From assembly GCA_021800155.1 (NCBI GenBank), contig JAJYZG010000002.1, forward strand, positions 1 through 64,000: a stretch of 64,000 bases of DNA. Direction: 5' to 3'. Position 1 is the stretch's first letter. Each line of letters begins with the position of its first letter. The notes under the pieces are model-generated. The model did no database searches. It saw nothing but the letters and a program-made list of their open reading frames with translations, and was not told the origin of the DNA. The stretch comes from a bacterium. Lineage in GTDB: Bacteria > Patescibacteriota > Saccharimonadia > Saccharimonadales > UBA4665. Made by a program: the position numbers and the translations under genes. Positions 10,322 through 21,195 of the stretch are shown one piece after another.

Positions 10322-10666
10322 ATGCTGGCTCGAGCCAACCGCTTTCATGGCTATAAATCACTTAATTGGGCATATGCGCACGGACAAAGCGTACGCGACC
10401 AAAGAGTTGCTCTGAAATTTGCACTTAACCCTAGACGCTCAAATTTTAGAGTCGCGGTCGTTATTTCACGCAAGGTTAACAAATCAGCAGTGGTACGCAA
10501 CCGTATCCGCCGCCGGATTTATGAAATGCTACGGGCTGAGTCGCCAAACATCACCGGTGGTTATGATTTGATTTTCAGTGTATATAACGACGATCTAGCC
10601 AATATGAAACCCACCGATCTAAACAAGCTGATTAAACAACTTCTTGAACGAGCTAAAATTATCTAA
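10322..10666 (+). CDS. rnpA: Ribonuclease P protein component
   Basis: RVAVVISRKVNKSAVVRNRIRRRIYE motif, position after rpmH. Confidence 0.92.
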   Translation: MLARANRFHGYKSLNWAYAHGQSVRDQRVALKFALNPRRSNFRVAVVISRKVNKSAVVRNRIRRRIYEMLRAESPNITGGYDLIFSVYNDDLANMKPTDLNKLIKQLLERAKII

Positions 10667-10751
10667 AATCAAACTGCTTCACGCCAATCAAAGCGCTATC
10701 TGGTATAGTGGTTATTTAGAAAGTTAGAAAAGAGAGCTTATTTAAACCCCG

Positions 10752-11738
10752 ATGTTTACCACTATTATTGTCAAACCGTTATTTAACCTGCTGGTTGCCA
10801 TCTATGCCCTCATACCGGGTCATAATTTCGGTCTGGCGATAATTATCTTTACGATCATTGTGCGTCTGGTATTATGGCCGCTCGTCAAGCGTCAACTGCG
10901 CCAAGCTAAAATCATGCGCGATTTACAGCCGCAATTAAAAGAGATCAAGAAGAAAGCAGCTGGAGACCGGCAAAAAGAGTCAGCAATGCTAATGGAGTTA
11001 TATAAAGAGAAGGGGGTTAACCCGGTCGGCTCAATCGGTATTCTAATTCCGCAGCTGATCATCCTCTGGGGTCTGTATGATGCTTTGCATCAGGTGGCGG
11101 TTGATCCAAAAAGCTTGCTCACCCTCTCCTATAGTTGGATCCACAGCTTATCATGGATGCAAGTATTGTCTCACAACATCAACCGCTTCGATGACACCTT
11201 ACTCGGCTTCATTAATCTAACCAGGAGTGCTGTAAGTGGCGGTCATGTCTACTGGCCAGCAATGATCCTAGTTGTCTTAAGCGCCATTGCTCAGTATTAC
11301 CAGAGCAAACAGCTAATGCCGACACCCAAAGACGCCAAGTCCTTACGGCAAATCCTAAAAGAGGCTGGTAGCAGCGGATCTAAAGCCGACCAATCAGAAG
11401 TTAACGCCTCAGTTAGCCGCAGTATGCGTTATATCTTCCCGGTTATGATCTTTATTGTGACCATCGGGCTGCCGGCCGCCTTAGCACTCTATTGGTTCTT
11501 TTCTGGGGCGATCGCCTTCTTGCAGCAGTGGTTGGTTTTGCGTAAAGACGAAGAGGAAATGGAAGCTATTGCCGACACTTCAGCGAAAGATTTAAAGAAG
11601 ATTCCCGAAGGAGAAGTGGTAACTGAACCGGCCGGATTCGTATCCAAGAAACAGGCTCAGCAGGCTGTCACTAAACCCAAAACACCGAACAAGACTCCCT
11701 CTAAAAGCAAAGCCAAGAAGAGGAGGAAAAAGAAATGA
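10752..11738 (+). CDS. yidC: Membrane protein insertase YidC/Oxa1
   Basis: Oxa1-type TM protein, KEKGVNPVGSIGILIPQLIILWGLY, lysine-rich tail; synteny. Confidence 0.92.
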   Translation: MFTTIIVKPLFNLLVAIYALIPGHNFGLAIIIFTIIVRLVLWPLVKRQLRQAKIMRDLQPQLKEIKKKAAGDRQKESAMLMELYKEKGVNPVGSIGILIPQLIILWGLYDALHQVAVDPKSLLTLSYSWIHSLSWMQVLSHNINRFDDTLLGFINLTRSAVSGGHVYWPAMILVVLSAIAQYYQSKQLMPTPKDAKSLRQILKEAGSSGSKADQSEVNASVSRSMRYIFPVMIFIVTIGLPAALALYWFFSGAIAFLQQWLVLRKDEEEMEAIADTSAKDLKKIPEGEVVTEPAGFVSKKQAQQAVTKPKTPNKTPSKSKAKKRRKKK

Positions 11739-12202
11739 ATGAGCGAATGGAAGAGGCGATTCGCTTCGCCAAGAAATACTTAGAGGACTTACTGTCCTTT
11801 TTTGGTCTTAACACCGACGTTTATGCCACTAGTGATGATGAAGTCATCCAGTTGTCAGTACCCAGCACTCACTTAAATGGGTTTCTGATTGGGCAGCGGG
11901 GCGAAAATATGCGCTCCCTGCAGTATCTGACATCAACCGCACTAAAAAACAATGACCATGAGTACACTAGGGTCAATGTGGATATTGCCGATTATAAGCG
12001 GCAACGGGCTGATCGTCTGCGTACTAAAGCCGAAGAGTGGGTTAAGAAGGTTAAAGACAACAAGGAACCATTAGAGCTAGAACCCATGCACGCAGCCGAC
12101 CGGCGAGTGGTGCATCAACTGGCGACCGAGCACGGTCTAACGAGCGAATCGTTAGGCGAAGGGCGTGAGCGCCATATTGTTTTAAGCTATAAGGGCGAGT
12201 AA
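11735..12202 (+). CDS. jag: KH/R3H RNA-binding protein Jag/KhpB
   Basis: KH motif FLIGQRGENMRSLQYL and R3H-like LEPMHAADRRVVHQLATEHGLTSES; synteny with yidC. Confidence 0.88.
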   Translation: MNERMEEAIRFAKKYLEDLLSFFGLNTDVYATSDDEVIQLSVPSTHLNGFLIGQRGENMRSLQYLTSTALKNNDHEYTRVNVDIADYKRQRADRLRTKAEEWVKKVKDNKEPLELEPMHAADRRVVHQLATEHGLTSESLGEGRERHIVLSYKGE

Positions 12203-12207
12203 AGAGA

Positions 12208-13296
12208 CTACAAGGCTCCGTTATATACCGCTAAAGTTTCAGCGGCTGTACGCTGCCAAGAATAGTTTGCAGCTCGCCTCTTGCCATTAGCAATGAGCTT
12301 CTCCCGCAGCTTTTCATTGCCTAAAACATCAGCGATAGCGCTGGCAATTGACTGTTTGTCTAAAGGATCGAAATAACGGGCCGCATCACCGTAAATTTCA
12401 GGCAGGCAAGTATTATTAGAAGAAACCACTGGCGCTCGATGGACCATGGCTTCCAGCCCCGGAAGACCGAACCCTTCACTTAGAGAGGGAAAAATATATG
12501 CCCGGCAATTTTCATATAGCCAGCGCAGCTCGCCATCAGATATATAGTCGGTAAATACTACACCGGATATGTTATTGCTACTAACTCGGCGCTCTAAGTC
12601 TAAGTAATTACGGTCCATTTTTCCAGCCAGAACTAGCTCTAGATCCGGGTATAGGCCTTTTAGGCTATCAAAAGCTTCAACTAAGCGCCACAAGTTCTTG
12701 TGCGGAGTTGAACGGCCTATATACATAATAAAAGGTTTTCCCTTTAGCTCATCAATCGGTTTAGCAGTTTCCTTGATGGGGTCAGCAGCTTCATAGGTAA
12801 CTACCACTTTTTTCTGCCTGACCTTAGAAAAGTTTATAAGATCATCCTTGACGTACTTGCTTGGAACAATCACTTTCTTGGATTTATGGGCTGCGTACCG
12901 AATCACCACCTTATATATCTGCTGTTTGGCCAAAAACACATATTTATTAGTATCGGGGTTAGTGAAGCGTGCAGTAGTGAGGTCATGAACAGTAGTTACC
13001 GAACGCTTTAAATAAAGCAAGGGCTGCTGGGTCATGCCGAAGTGGACCAAGTCGGCTTTTAGTTTGTAAAGCTGGAGTGCAAAACCCAATTGTTCGGACA
13101 AGGAAAATTCAGGATATGGGCATAACACTTTTGTAAATTTTGGGTTAGTAAAACTAGCTTGGTTATAGTCATTGTCTTTTAACAGGATCAGATATTCATT
13201 TTGGGTATCGATTGGTTCCAGATTTTCAATTACCTTATTAATATAACGTCCGGTTGAGGTTGAGTATTCTCTGGCATCAATGACAATTTTAGACAT
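12208..13296 (-). CDS. Glycosyltransferase (GT4-like)
   Basis: YIGRSTPHKNLWRLVEAF, FPSLSEGFGLPGLEAMVHRAPVVSSN. Confidence 0.85.
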   Translation of the reverse strand: MSKIVIDAREYSTSTGRYINKVIENLEPIDTQNEYLILLKDNDYNQASFTNPKFTKVLCPYPEFSLSEQLGFALQLYKLKADLVHFGMTQQPLLYLKRSVTTVHDLTTARFTNPDTNKYVFLAKQQIYKVVIRYAAHKSKKVIVPSKYVKDDLINFSKVRQKKVVVTYEAADPIKETAKPIDELKGKPFIMYIGRSTPHKNLWRLVEAFDSLKGLYPDLELVLAGKMDRNYLDLERRVSSNNISGVVFTDYISDGELRWLYENCRAYIFPSLSEGFGLPGLEAMVHRAPVVSSNNTCLPEIYGDAARYFDPLDKQSIASAIADVLGNEKLREKLIANGKRRAANYSWQRTAAETLAVYNGAL

Positions 13297-14296
13297 CTTT
13301 TTTACCTGTTATTTTCCAGTATACACCCCTTATTTTTCTTAAAGCTCGGGCATTTGGCGGCAGATCATGAACGATAATGCTCCAAATGTAGTCATCGCTG
13401 ACTTTTTTGCTGCTCTGAATCCGTCGTCTTTCTTGTTGCTTTTTAGGAAACAACATATAGCTCCTAATAAAACCTTTAACGGCATATATACCTTGACCTC
13501 TAGTAAAAGCTCTGCCAATAAACTGAACCAGAGCAAGGTTAACCCTTATTCCTACAGAAAATAAATATTTATTAGGAACGTTTTTGTACCATACCCAAGG
13601 AATATTTTTGATTGAGTTGTAGGTAGTAAAACCTTTCATTTTTTTTGAGGTTGCACCCTGTCGATGGTAGGCAATTGCATCAGGCACGTATTTGACTTTC
13701 CATCCCGCCAATTGTGCCCGAAAGCTAATATCTACATCTTCAAAATAAGCAAAAAAGTCCTCATCAAATAACCCGATTTCTTTGAGCATGGATATGCGGT
13801 AGATAGAGGCACCGCCTGTAGCACCGAAAACATCTGTCTTATTGTCATATTTAGTGCTTACTCTTTCTCCTCTACCTCTGGGATAGGAAAGCCCCCAGTT
13901 AGAATAAATGTCTCCAGTACTATCTATGTGATCGCCATCATAAGACAAGAACTTGCAAGTCGCAATTCCAACCTCTGCATTATTGTCTAGGCAATTAACC
14001 AAGTGCTTTAGCCAATCCCTATCCGCTAAAGCATCGTTATTAAACAATGCCACGTAATCATAACCTTCATCAATGGCTTTTTTGATCCCTTGATTAACCG
14101 CAGTGAAACCTTTGTTAACCTTGTTTACTATAAGTTGAACTTCAGGAAAGTTAGATTTAATAAACTCTAATGAATTGTCGGTTGAACCATTTTCAACTAC
14201 AATTATCTGAGCATTTTGCTTTAGTAAAGAGTCGATACACTCGCCTATATCTTCTTTACCGTTTAGGTTGGGTATTACAACCGCTGATTGACTCAT
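13289..14296 (-). CDS. Glycosyltransferase family 2 (rhamnosyltransferase-like)
   Basis: VVIPNLNGKEDIGECIDSLLKQ, LFNNDALADRDWL, FFAYFEDVDISFRAQLAGWK. Confidence 0.85.
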   Translation of the reverse strand: MSQSAVVIPNLNGKEDIGECIDSLLKQNAQIIVVENGSTDNSLEFIKSNFPEVQLIVNKVNKGFTAVNQGIKKAIDEGYDYVALFNNDALADRDWLKHLVNCLDNNAEVGIATCKFLSYDGDHIDSTGDIYSNWGLSYPRGRGERVSTKYDNKTDVFGATGGASIYRISMLKEIGLFDEDFFAYFEDVDISFRAQLAGWKVKYVPDAIAYHRQGATSKKMKGFTTYNSIKNIPWVWYKNVPNKYLFSVGIRVNLALVQFIGRAFTRGQGIYAVKGFIRSYMLFPKKQQERRRIQSSKKVSDDYIWSIIVHDLPPNARALRKIRGVYWKITGKKDV

Positions 14297-14336
14297 CGAC
14301 TATCTTCCATGCTTAAACTATAATATCCCATAACAA

Positions 14337-15140
14337 ATGTTGAAGCGTCTATTCTCGAAACAAAACCGAGCACTGCTCTCTGAGCTTGTGAGAACCGACT
14401 TTAAGCTAAGGTATCAGGGATCAGTTTTGGGTTATTTGTGGTCTCTCCTGAGGCCACTACTTATATTTGTTATTCTATATTTCGTATTTGTGAAATTTCT
14501 AAAGCTAGGAAATGGAGTTCCACACTATCCTGTCTACCTTCTTCTTGGGATAGTGGTGTGGAACTTCTTTGTCGAAATGACTGTTCAAAGCACCTCTTCT
14601 GTTGTTGGGAGGGGAGACCTAATAAGAAAAATCCGCATTCCGCGTTGGATGGTTGTTTTCAGCACAAGCTTTTCTGCTCTCATTAATCTTGCACTTAATC
14701 TAGTAGTCGTAGCGGTCTTTATGGCCATTAATCATGTTGAAATTAGAAATACACTTTTGCTTGCAGCCCCTATATTGTTAGAAATATACATATTTGCACT
14801 AGGCATATCTTTTCTTCTCGCAGCCCTTTTTGTAAAGTTCCGTGACATTAGCTATATATGGGAGGTTTTATTACAGGCGGGTTTTTACGCAACCCCTATA
14901 CTATATCCGCTATCGAGGATACCAAGCATTGCTTTTCAAAAAATAATCATGCTAAATCCAATGGCACAAGCGGTTCAAGACATTAGGTTCGCCCTCATTA
15001 CTCACCAAACAACTACTATCTATAGTTTATATAGAAACAACTATCTTATTATCGTGCCATTTATTGTCGTAGTGCTATTTTTGTTTTTGGGCGTGTTTTA
15101 CTTTAAGATGCAATCCAAGTATTTTGCGGAGAATATATGA
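14337..15140 (+). CDS. ABC-2 type polysaccharide exporter permease (Wzm-like)
   Basis: LLSELVRTDFKLRYQGSVLGYLWSLLRPLLIF, six-TM pattern. Confidence 0.88.
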   Translation: MLKRLFSKQNRALLSELVRTDFKLRYQGSVLGYLWSLLRPLLIFVILYFVFVKFLKLGNGVPHYPVYLLLGIVVWNFFVEMTVQSTSSVVGRGDLIRKIRIPRWMVVFSTSFSALINLALNLVVVAVFMAINHVEIRNTLLLAAPILLEIYIFALGISFLLAALFVKFRDISYIWEVLLQAGFYATPILYPLSRIPSIAFQKIIMLNPMAQAVQDIRFALITHQTTTIYSLYRNNYLIIVPFIVVVLFLFLGVFYFKMQSKYFAENI

Positions 15141-16354
15141 TGAGTGACGATATAGCAATACATATAAGTGGTGTAAGTAAAGACTTCGTGTTAGACAGGG
15201 ATAAGGAAAACACCATAAAAGGCCTAATAGTAAACTCTTGGAAAAGAAATAAGGGCCACAAAGTCCTTAATGCTTTATCTGATGTTTCGTTTGAGGTGAA
15301 AAAAGGTGAATTTTTTGGAATCGTTGGAAGAAATGGGAGTGGTAAAAGTACGCTTCTGAAGCTTATGGCTGGTATATACTCTCCAACCAGTGGCCGCATA
15401 ACAATAAATGGTAAGCTAACCCCTTTTATTGAACTCGGAGTAGGTTTCAATCCAGAACTAACTGGTAGAGAGAACGTTTATTTAAATGGCGCACTTTTAG
15501 GATTCAATCGTAAAGAAATGAGAGCTATGTATGAAGATATTGTTGATTTTGCAGAACTGCATAAGTTTATGGACCAAAAACTAAAAAATTATTCTTCTGG
15601 AATGCAGGTTAGACTAGCATTCTCCATAGCCATTAAAGCCCAAAGTGACATATTAGTACTTGATGAAGTACTAGCAGTGGGCGATGCGGCTTTTCAACAA
15701 AAATGTAATTCGTATTTTCAAAGCTTAAAACGAAAAGAACAGACAATCATATTAGTTACACATGCCATGGACAACGTTAATCGTTATTGTGACCGGGCAA
15801 TGCTGATTGGTGATGGTAAAGTCAAACTAATCGGAAAACCAGAAGATGTCGCCAACCAGTACACACTGGAAAACCTTAATGCTGAAAAAACGTCTTCAAA
15901 ATCAAAATCAAAAGTAGTTTCAAATGAAGATGGATCAACCAGAAAGCTGAGCGAGCACGTTAAACGTCTGGATATTGTGGCCCAATCCCCACTTTTATTT
16001 ACTAAACCAACGCAGGACGAAGAGTTTGTTTTTGATGTAATATATGAGCTCACTGAAGATATTCCTGTTGATCTAGGCATATCAGTACTGTATCAGAACG
16101 TCTCACTAATTGAGCACAACACCAAAAAATTAAAAATTAACCATAACAAAAATACAATCTATACTCTTACTTATAAGGTTCCTTTAAAAAATCTTAATTC
16201 AGGAAGGTTTGATGTATCTGCTGCAATCTTTCAAAAAAAAGGTTTTATTCTTATTGGGTTTAACACAGATTCTTGTAGCTTTATAATCGATAGGGGTGTC
16301 AAATCAGGCGGAGGAGTGATTGTCTCGAGAGGAGAGTGGCTTATTAATGAGTAA
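15137..16354 (+). CDS. Polysaccharide ABC transporter ATP-binding protein (Wzt-like) with C-terminal carbohydrate-binding-like domain
   Basis: Walker A GRNGSGKSTLLK, signature YSSGMQVRLAFSIA, beta-rich extension; overlaps permease. Confidence 0.9.
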   Translation: MMSDDIAIHISGVSKDFVLDRDKENTIKGLIVNSWKRNKGHKVLNALSDVSFEVKKGEFFGIVGRNGSGKSTLLKLMAGIYSPTSGRITINGKLTPFIELGVGFNPELTGRENVYLNGALLGFNRKEMRAMYEDIVDFAELHKFMDQKLKNYSSGMQVRLAFSIAIKAQSDILVLDEVLAVGDAAFQQKCNSYFQSLKRKEQTIILVTHAMDNVNRYCDRAMLIGDGKVKLIGKPEDVANQYTLENLNAEKTSSKSKSKVVSNEDGSTRKLSEHVKRLDIVAQSPLLFTKPTQDEEFVFDVIYELTEDIPVDLGISVLYQNVSLIEHNTKKLKINHNKNTIYTLTYKVPLKNLNSGRFDVSAAIFQKKGFILIGFNTDSCSFIIDRGVKSGGGVIVSRGEWLINE

Positions 16355-17459
16355 CAAAGAAAACATATATGTCGCAAAGGCTTTTCTTCCTCCATTCGAG
16401 GAATACAGCAACTACTTAAAGGAGATTTGGGAAAGCCACCAACTTACAAACGGAGGCCCCCTGGTTAATAAACTAGAACAAGAGCTAAAAGAATATTTAA
16501 ATTTAGATACCTCCAGCTCGTTAATTTATGTTACTAACGGTACATTGGCTCTACAGCTTGCAATTAGGGCCTTGGAGGTAGAGGGTGAGGTAATAACCAC
16601 TCCGTTTACTTATGTTGCCACAGTATCTTCAATTCTATGGGAGAGGTGTGTGCCGGTATTTGTAGACGTTGACCCAGAAACACTTTGCATAGACCCAAAT
16701 AAGATAGAAGATGCTATAACCCCAAAAACAACAGCAATCATGCCTGTACATGTATTTGGTAATCCATGTGATATAGATAAGATAAGAACAATAGCAAAAC
16801 GGAACAATTTAAAAGTTATTTACGACGGTGCACATGCATTTGGTGTAGAGACACAAGGTAAATCACTGCTAGACAGTGGCGACATAAGCATTTGTAGTTT
16901 TCATGCTACAAAGCTTTTTCATACTATTGAAGGAGGATGCCTAGTTATTAAAGACAGAGCATTAGCAAATAAAGTAGAGATTATGCGAAGGTTTGGCCAC
17001 AACGATGACGAACATTTGATGCTAGGAATCAACGCTAAGGCCTCTGAATTTCAAGCTGCTATGGGACTATGCAACTTGAAGTACATAGACGGGCTAATAG
17101 CGCAGAGAAAAAAGATTGCAGAAAAATATGATAAGATCACCAAAAGTTTATTTAAGTTGCCCAAGTGGCAAAAGAAGACCAAGTACAACTACGCGTACTA
17201 CCCGATAATTACAAAGGACAAAGAGGAAACTCTTAAACTAATAAGGAGATTTAACGAAAATCAAATTTATCCTCGGCGTTATTTCTACCCTTCGCTTAAT
17301 AAGTTACCATACTTACCAATTCCAAAGATTCAATGCAAAATATCTGAAGATATTTCGCAACGTATATTATGCCTTCCATTATATAACGGCCTCGAGCCCA
17401 ATGAAATTGAAAGGATCGGCAACATTTTAAATAAAGGCCATATAGATGACGCGTGGTAG
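16347..17459 (+). CDS. DegT/DnrJ/EryC1 family aminotransferase
   Basis: TNGTLALQLAIRAL, VYDGAHAFGV, SFHATKLFHTIEGGC; ATG at 16347 overlaps the stop of the previous gene. Confidence 0.88.
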   Translation: MSNKENIYVAKAFLPPFEEYSNYLKEIWESHQLTNGGPLVNKLEQELKEYLNLDTSSSLIYVTNGTLALQLAIRALEVEGEVITTPFTYVATVSSILWERCVPVFVDVDPETLCIDPNKIEDAITPKTTAIMPVHVFGNPCDIDKIRTIAKRNNLKVIYDGAHAFGVETQGKSLLDSGDISICSFHATKLFHTIEGGCLVIKDRALANKVEIMRRFGHNDDEHLMLGINAKASEFQAAMGLCNLKYIDGLIAQRKKIAEKYDKITKSLFKLPKWQKKTKYNYAYYPIITKDKEETLKLIRRFNENQIYPRRYFYPSLNKLPYLPIPKIQCKISEDISQRILCLPLYNGLEPNEIERIGNILNKGHIDDAW

Positions 17460-18735
17460 ACTCAATATTCTTATTTTTCCTTGTGGAACAGAGATCGGAT
17501 TAGAAATAAACAGATCTATTTGCAATGATACACATTTTAACGTATATGGAGCCTCAAGCATAGAAGATCACGGCAGCTTTGTATTTAACAACTATATTGG
17601 CGGGCTCCCTTTTGTTTTTGAAAAAAATTTTATCAACGAGATAAATAAAGTCATAAAAGAAAACGAAATTGACCTTATATTTCCTGCCCATGACGAAGTA
17701 CTTCTAAAACTATCAGAAGAGTTTGAAAAAGGTTGTCTTGAGTGCCCTTATATCGGGCCAAACTATTCTATCTGTAATACCTGCAGGTTCAAAAGCAAAA
17801 CCTATAAAGTCCTAGAAGGCAGTATAGCAACGCCTAAACTTTTCAAATCTATCATAGATGTAAAAAAGGAAGAGCTTCCAGTTTTTGTAAAGCCGGACAA
17901 TGGTCAGGGATCAAAAGGCGCTACCATGGTCACTAGCCTAGAGGAGCTTAAGATAATTGGTCGAGACAAACTAGTAATGGAGTATCTTCCGGGAAGAGAA
18001 TTTACCATTGATTGTTTTTCCAATAAAGACGGTATTCTTTTGTTTTGTGAAGGCAGAGAAAGGATTAGGGTATCCAACGGAATTAGCGTTCGCACGGCTT
18101 CTACTGAAGATGTCCGGTTTATTGAGATCGCAAGAATAATAAACAGTCGGCTTAGGATGCGGGGTGTCTGGTTCTTCCAAGTGAAAGAGGATAGGCATAA
18201 AAATCTTGTCCTGCTTGAGGTCGCTCCAAGAGTAGCTGGTACTATGTGTCTAGTGCGCTGTAAAGGTGTGAACCTGCCATTAGTGGCTCTATATGATTCA
18301 ATGGGTATCAATGTGGAAATTCTTGAAAACAACTATAAAATATTAGTTGATAGGTCTCTCCATAGCTCTTACAAACTAGACCTTTATTATGAAAAAGTCT
18401 ATATTGACCTAGACGATTCAGTCTTGCTTGATGGCAGGGTAAATCTTTTACTAATCTCATTTATCTACCAGTGTATTAACGAAAAGATCGTGCTCTCGTT
18501 AATAACCAAACACAAGGATGAACTTAATGAGACTTTAAAACAGCATAGATTATTCTCCCTGTTCGACGAAGTCATCCAAATCAATCCTGAAGATGAGAAA
18601 TTTAAATACATTAATTCTAACAAATCTATATTTATTGATGACTCTTTCAGAGAAAGAAAGAAGGTTAAAGAGAACGTCGGCATACCTGTTTTTGATACAC
18701 ATATGATAGAGGCTTTGATTAAACCTTTTGAGTAA
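17446..18735 (+). CDS. ATP-grasp ligase fused to HAD-like domain
   Basis: VFVKPDNGQGSKGATMV, LVMEYLPGREFTIDCF, LLEVAPRVAGT; C-terminal YIDLDDSVLLDGRVN and SIFIDDSFRERKKV (HAD-like). Confidence 0.75.
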   Translation: MTRGRLNILIFPCGTEIGLEINRSICNDTHFNVYGASSIEDHGSFVFNNYIGGLPFVFEKNFINEINKVIKENEIDLIFPAHDEVLLKLSEEFEKGCLECPYIGPNYSICNTCRFKSKTYKVLEGSIATPKLFKSIIDVKKEELPVFVKPDNGQGSKGATMVTSLEELKIIGRDKLVMEYLPGREFTIDCFSNKDGILLFCEGRERIRVSNGISVRTASTEDVRFIEIARIINSRLRMRGVWFFQVKEDRHKNLVLLEVAPRVAGTMCLVRCKGVNLPLVALYDSMGINVEILENNYKILVDRSLHSSYKLDLYYEKVYIDLDDSVLLDGRVNLLLISFIYQCINEKIVLSLITKHKDELNETLKQHRLFSLFDEVIQINPEDEKFKYINSNKSIFIDDSFRERKKVKENVGIPVFDTHMIEALIKPFE

Positions 18736-19291
18736 AAGAATGAAACACATTGCCCAGATAGATATTGACAACCTCAAGCGTATACGCAAAAATGTAAGCT
18801 TATTTATAGGTGATTGTGCTAGAAAATATGACGCCATAGGCAGAGTGGTATTAGATATAGCTCCGCAAAATCATGAAGGTTCTGCACCTTACTTCAAGTT
18901 TGCTCATATTGATACTCTTGATATTGATCCTGAATCAAATGCAACATTCATTGCCGATATTTGCCAAGACAATTCATCGATCATTCCCAACAATACCTAT
19001 GATTTCATTGTGTGTACTGAAGTTTTAGAGCATACGCTACAGCCTTTTCATGCGGCAACCGAGATCCATCGTCTGCTTAAACCGGGTGGACTAGCTTTTG
19101 TGACAGTTCCTTTTAATTTGCGGATACACGGCCCCCTACCAGACTGTTGGAGGATAACTGAATATGGTTTAAGGTCTATTTTCAATAACTTCAAAGTCGT
19201 AGAAATTAATGCCCTCGAAGCTAAAGACAGGTTTTTAATGCCTATCCACTATACCCTAATTGCAGAAAAATATAATCTCAATGAGTCATGA
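18728..19291 (+). CDS. Class I SAM-dependent methyltransferase
   Basis: YDFIVCTEVLEHTLQPFHAATEIHRLLKPGGLAFVTVPF. Confidence 0.85.
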   Translation: MSKRMKHIAQIDIDNLKRIRKNVSLFIGDCARKYDAIGRVVLDIAPQNHEGSAPYFKFAHIDTLDIDPESNATFIADICQDNSSIIPNNTYDFIVCTEVLEHTLQPFHAATEIHRLLKPGGLAFVTVPFNLRIHGPLPDCWRITEYGLRSIFNNFKVVEINALEAKDRFLMPIHYTLIAEKYNLNES

Positions 19292-21195
19292 GCGAACCCC
19301 TAGTTAGCATAATCAGCATTACCTATAATCAAGAAAACTATATTAAAGATGCGCTGAACAGCTTTTTGTCTCAGAATATAAATTTCCCACTGGAAATAAT
19401 AGTGGCAGACGACCACTCGAGTGACAAAACACCTATGATAATCAGCCAGTATCATGAGAAAAACCCTAATGTCTTAAAACCTGTACTAAGAAACAAAAAT
19501 GTTGGGGCGGTTAATAATTGTATATCTGCGATGCAAATGGCTCGAGGAAAGTATATAGCTCTATGCGAGGGTGACGATTACTGGACCTCCCCCAATAAAC
19601 TACAAAAACAAATTGATCTACTGGAAAGCAACCCCAAAATTTCTATTTGTTTCCATCCCGTTAAAGTGGTCTTTGAGGGGGGCTCTAAAAAAAGCTACAC
19701 AATACCGGATTCTTCAACGGGCCTTATTTTTAACACTAAGCGGCTTCTAAAGGCGAATTTTATTCAAACTAATTCGGTAGTGTATAGACGACAGAATTAT
19801 CGAAATATACCCAACAATATCATGCCACTGGATTGGTTCCTGCATCTATATCACGCTCAATTTGGAACAATCGGCTTTATAAATGAAGTAATGTCGGTTT
19901 ACAGAAGACATCCGGGAGGCATATGGTGGGATGAACAGTCTGCACCTACAAAAATTATTGAAAAATATGGAGGCGACATGCTCCGGTTTCACAAGGAAGT
20001 GCTAGCACTATATGGAGATAACCATACATATAAAAAAATCATCCTATCGAACGCCTGCAAACATACCATTGAGACAATAAGAGTTAAAGGAGAAAAGACT
20101 GCAAGAGAACTTCTTAAATCAATACCCGACTTTACATATGACATGTTCCAGTTTTCTGTAAATACAAATATGATTATATGCCGTGAATTGTCAATTGCTA
20201 AAGATAATAATCTAAAAAATCAGAATATAATTGATGAACTGTCGAATCGCAATAAAGCCTATGAAGAACAATTCGCAGCTATTCAGCGATCTAGAGCATA
20301 TAAGTTGTCAACCCACATTTCTTCGCTTACAAATATTAAAAAGCAGCTAAAGAAGAGAGCGAATAATGGATTAAAGCCCAACAGAAATGTTACTGTAGTT
20401 ATTCCTGTTTACGGAGATTGGAAATCTCTGCAGGTATGTATATTTTCTTTGCAGAAATATCTACCTGCTGGAAATTCTGTTTTACTTATAAATGACTGTG
20501 GGCCGGAAGTTGATTTTATTGAGAAAAAGATTATCAATAACATAAGCGATCTTGATTATAAATATTATAGGAATGACGAAAACCTTGGATTTATTAAGAC
20601 CTGTAACCGAGCAGTTTATGAGCTGGACAAGACCAAAAATGATATTTTACTTCTGAATAGCGACACGAAAGTAACTGAAGGATTTCTTGAGGATATGATC
20701 AAGGTGCTATATAGATCGAAGGACATAGCCTCTGTGTCGCCAAGAAGCAACAACGCCACAGTATTCTCGATTCCTTTTGAGGCTGCAACGGACTACAATT
20801 ATCCCCCTCAAAAATCATATGATATATATAAGAAAATAAGAGATAAATTACCCGAAGTATATGAAACACCAACCACACATGGATTTTGCATGTTAATAAA
20901 GAGAAGTGTAATTAATAAATATGGTCTTTTTGATGAAATTTACGGTAAAGGATACTGCGAAGAAAGTGATTTCTGCATGCGTGTTCGTAAACATGGCTAT
21001 ACCCACGCTATAGCCAACAGAGCATACGTTTTTCATTTTGGTTCAAAAAGCTTCACAAAAGAAGAAAGAGATAAACGAGTAGAAAATAATAACGTTATAT
21101 TATTTTCACGATATCCCGAATATGGCAAATTAGTTGACGATTATATAAAGAGAGAAGTACTTCCCGAACAGAACCTTATTAGACGCATTACATAA
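19288..21195 (+). CDS. Bifunctional protein with two GT2 domains
   Basis: N-terminal VSIISITYNQENYIKDAL...CEGDDYW; second VTVVIPVYGDWKSLQVCI...LLLNSDTKVTEGFL. Confidence 0.85.
   Translation: MSEPLVSIISITYNQENYIKDALNSFLSQNINFPLEIIVADDHSSDKTPMIISQYHEKNPNVLKPVLRNKNVGAVNNCISAMQMARGKYIALCEGDDYWTSPNKLQKQIDLLESNPKISICFHPVKVVFEGGSKKSYTIPDSSTGLIFNTKRLLKANFIQTNSVVYRRQNYRNIPNNIMPLDWFLHLYHAQFGTIGFINEVMSVYRRHPGGIWWDEQSAPTKIIEKYGGDMLRFHKEVLALYGDNHTYKKIILSNACKHTIETIRVKGEKTARELLKSIPDFTYDMFQFSVNTNMIICRELSIAKDNNLKNQNIIDELSNRNKAYEEQFAAIQRSRAYKLSTHISSLTNIKKQLKKRANNGLKPNRNVTVVIPVYGDWKSLQVCIFSLQKYLPAGNSVLLINDCGPEVDFIEKKIINNISDLDYKYYRNDENLGFIKTCNRAVYELDKTKNDILLLNSDTKVTEGFLEDMIKVLYRSKDIASVSPRSNNATVFSIPFEAATDYNYPPQKSYDIYKKIRDKLPEVYETPTTHGFCMLIKRSVINKYGLFDEIYGKGYCEESDFCMRVRKHGYTHAIANRAYVFHFGSKSFTKEERDKRVENNNVILFSRYPEYGKLVDDYIKREVLPEQNLIRRIT

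Noticed and set aside
11735-12202. Jag as a truncated pseudogene because it lacks the Jag_N domain
   Set aside because: KH and R3H regions are intact and gene order is conserved; short Jag/KhpB forms are plausible.
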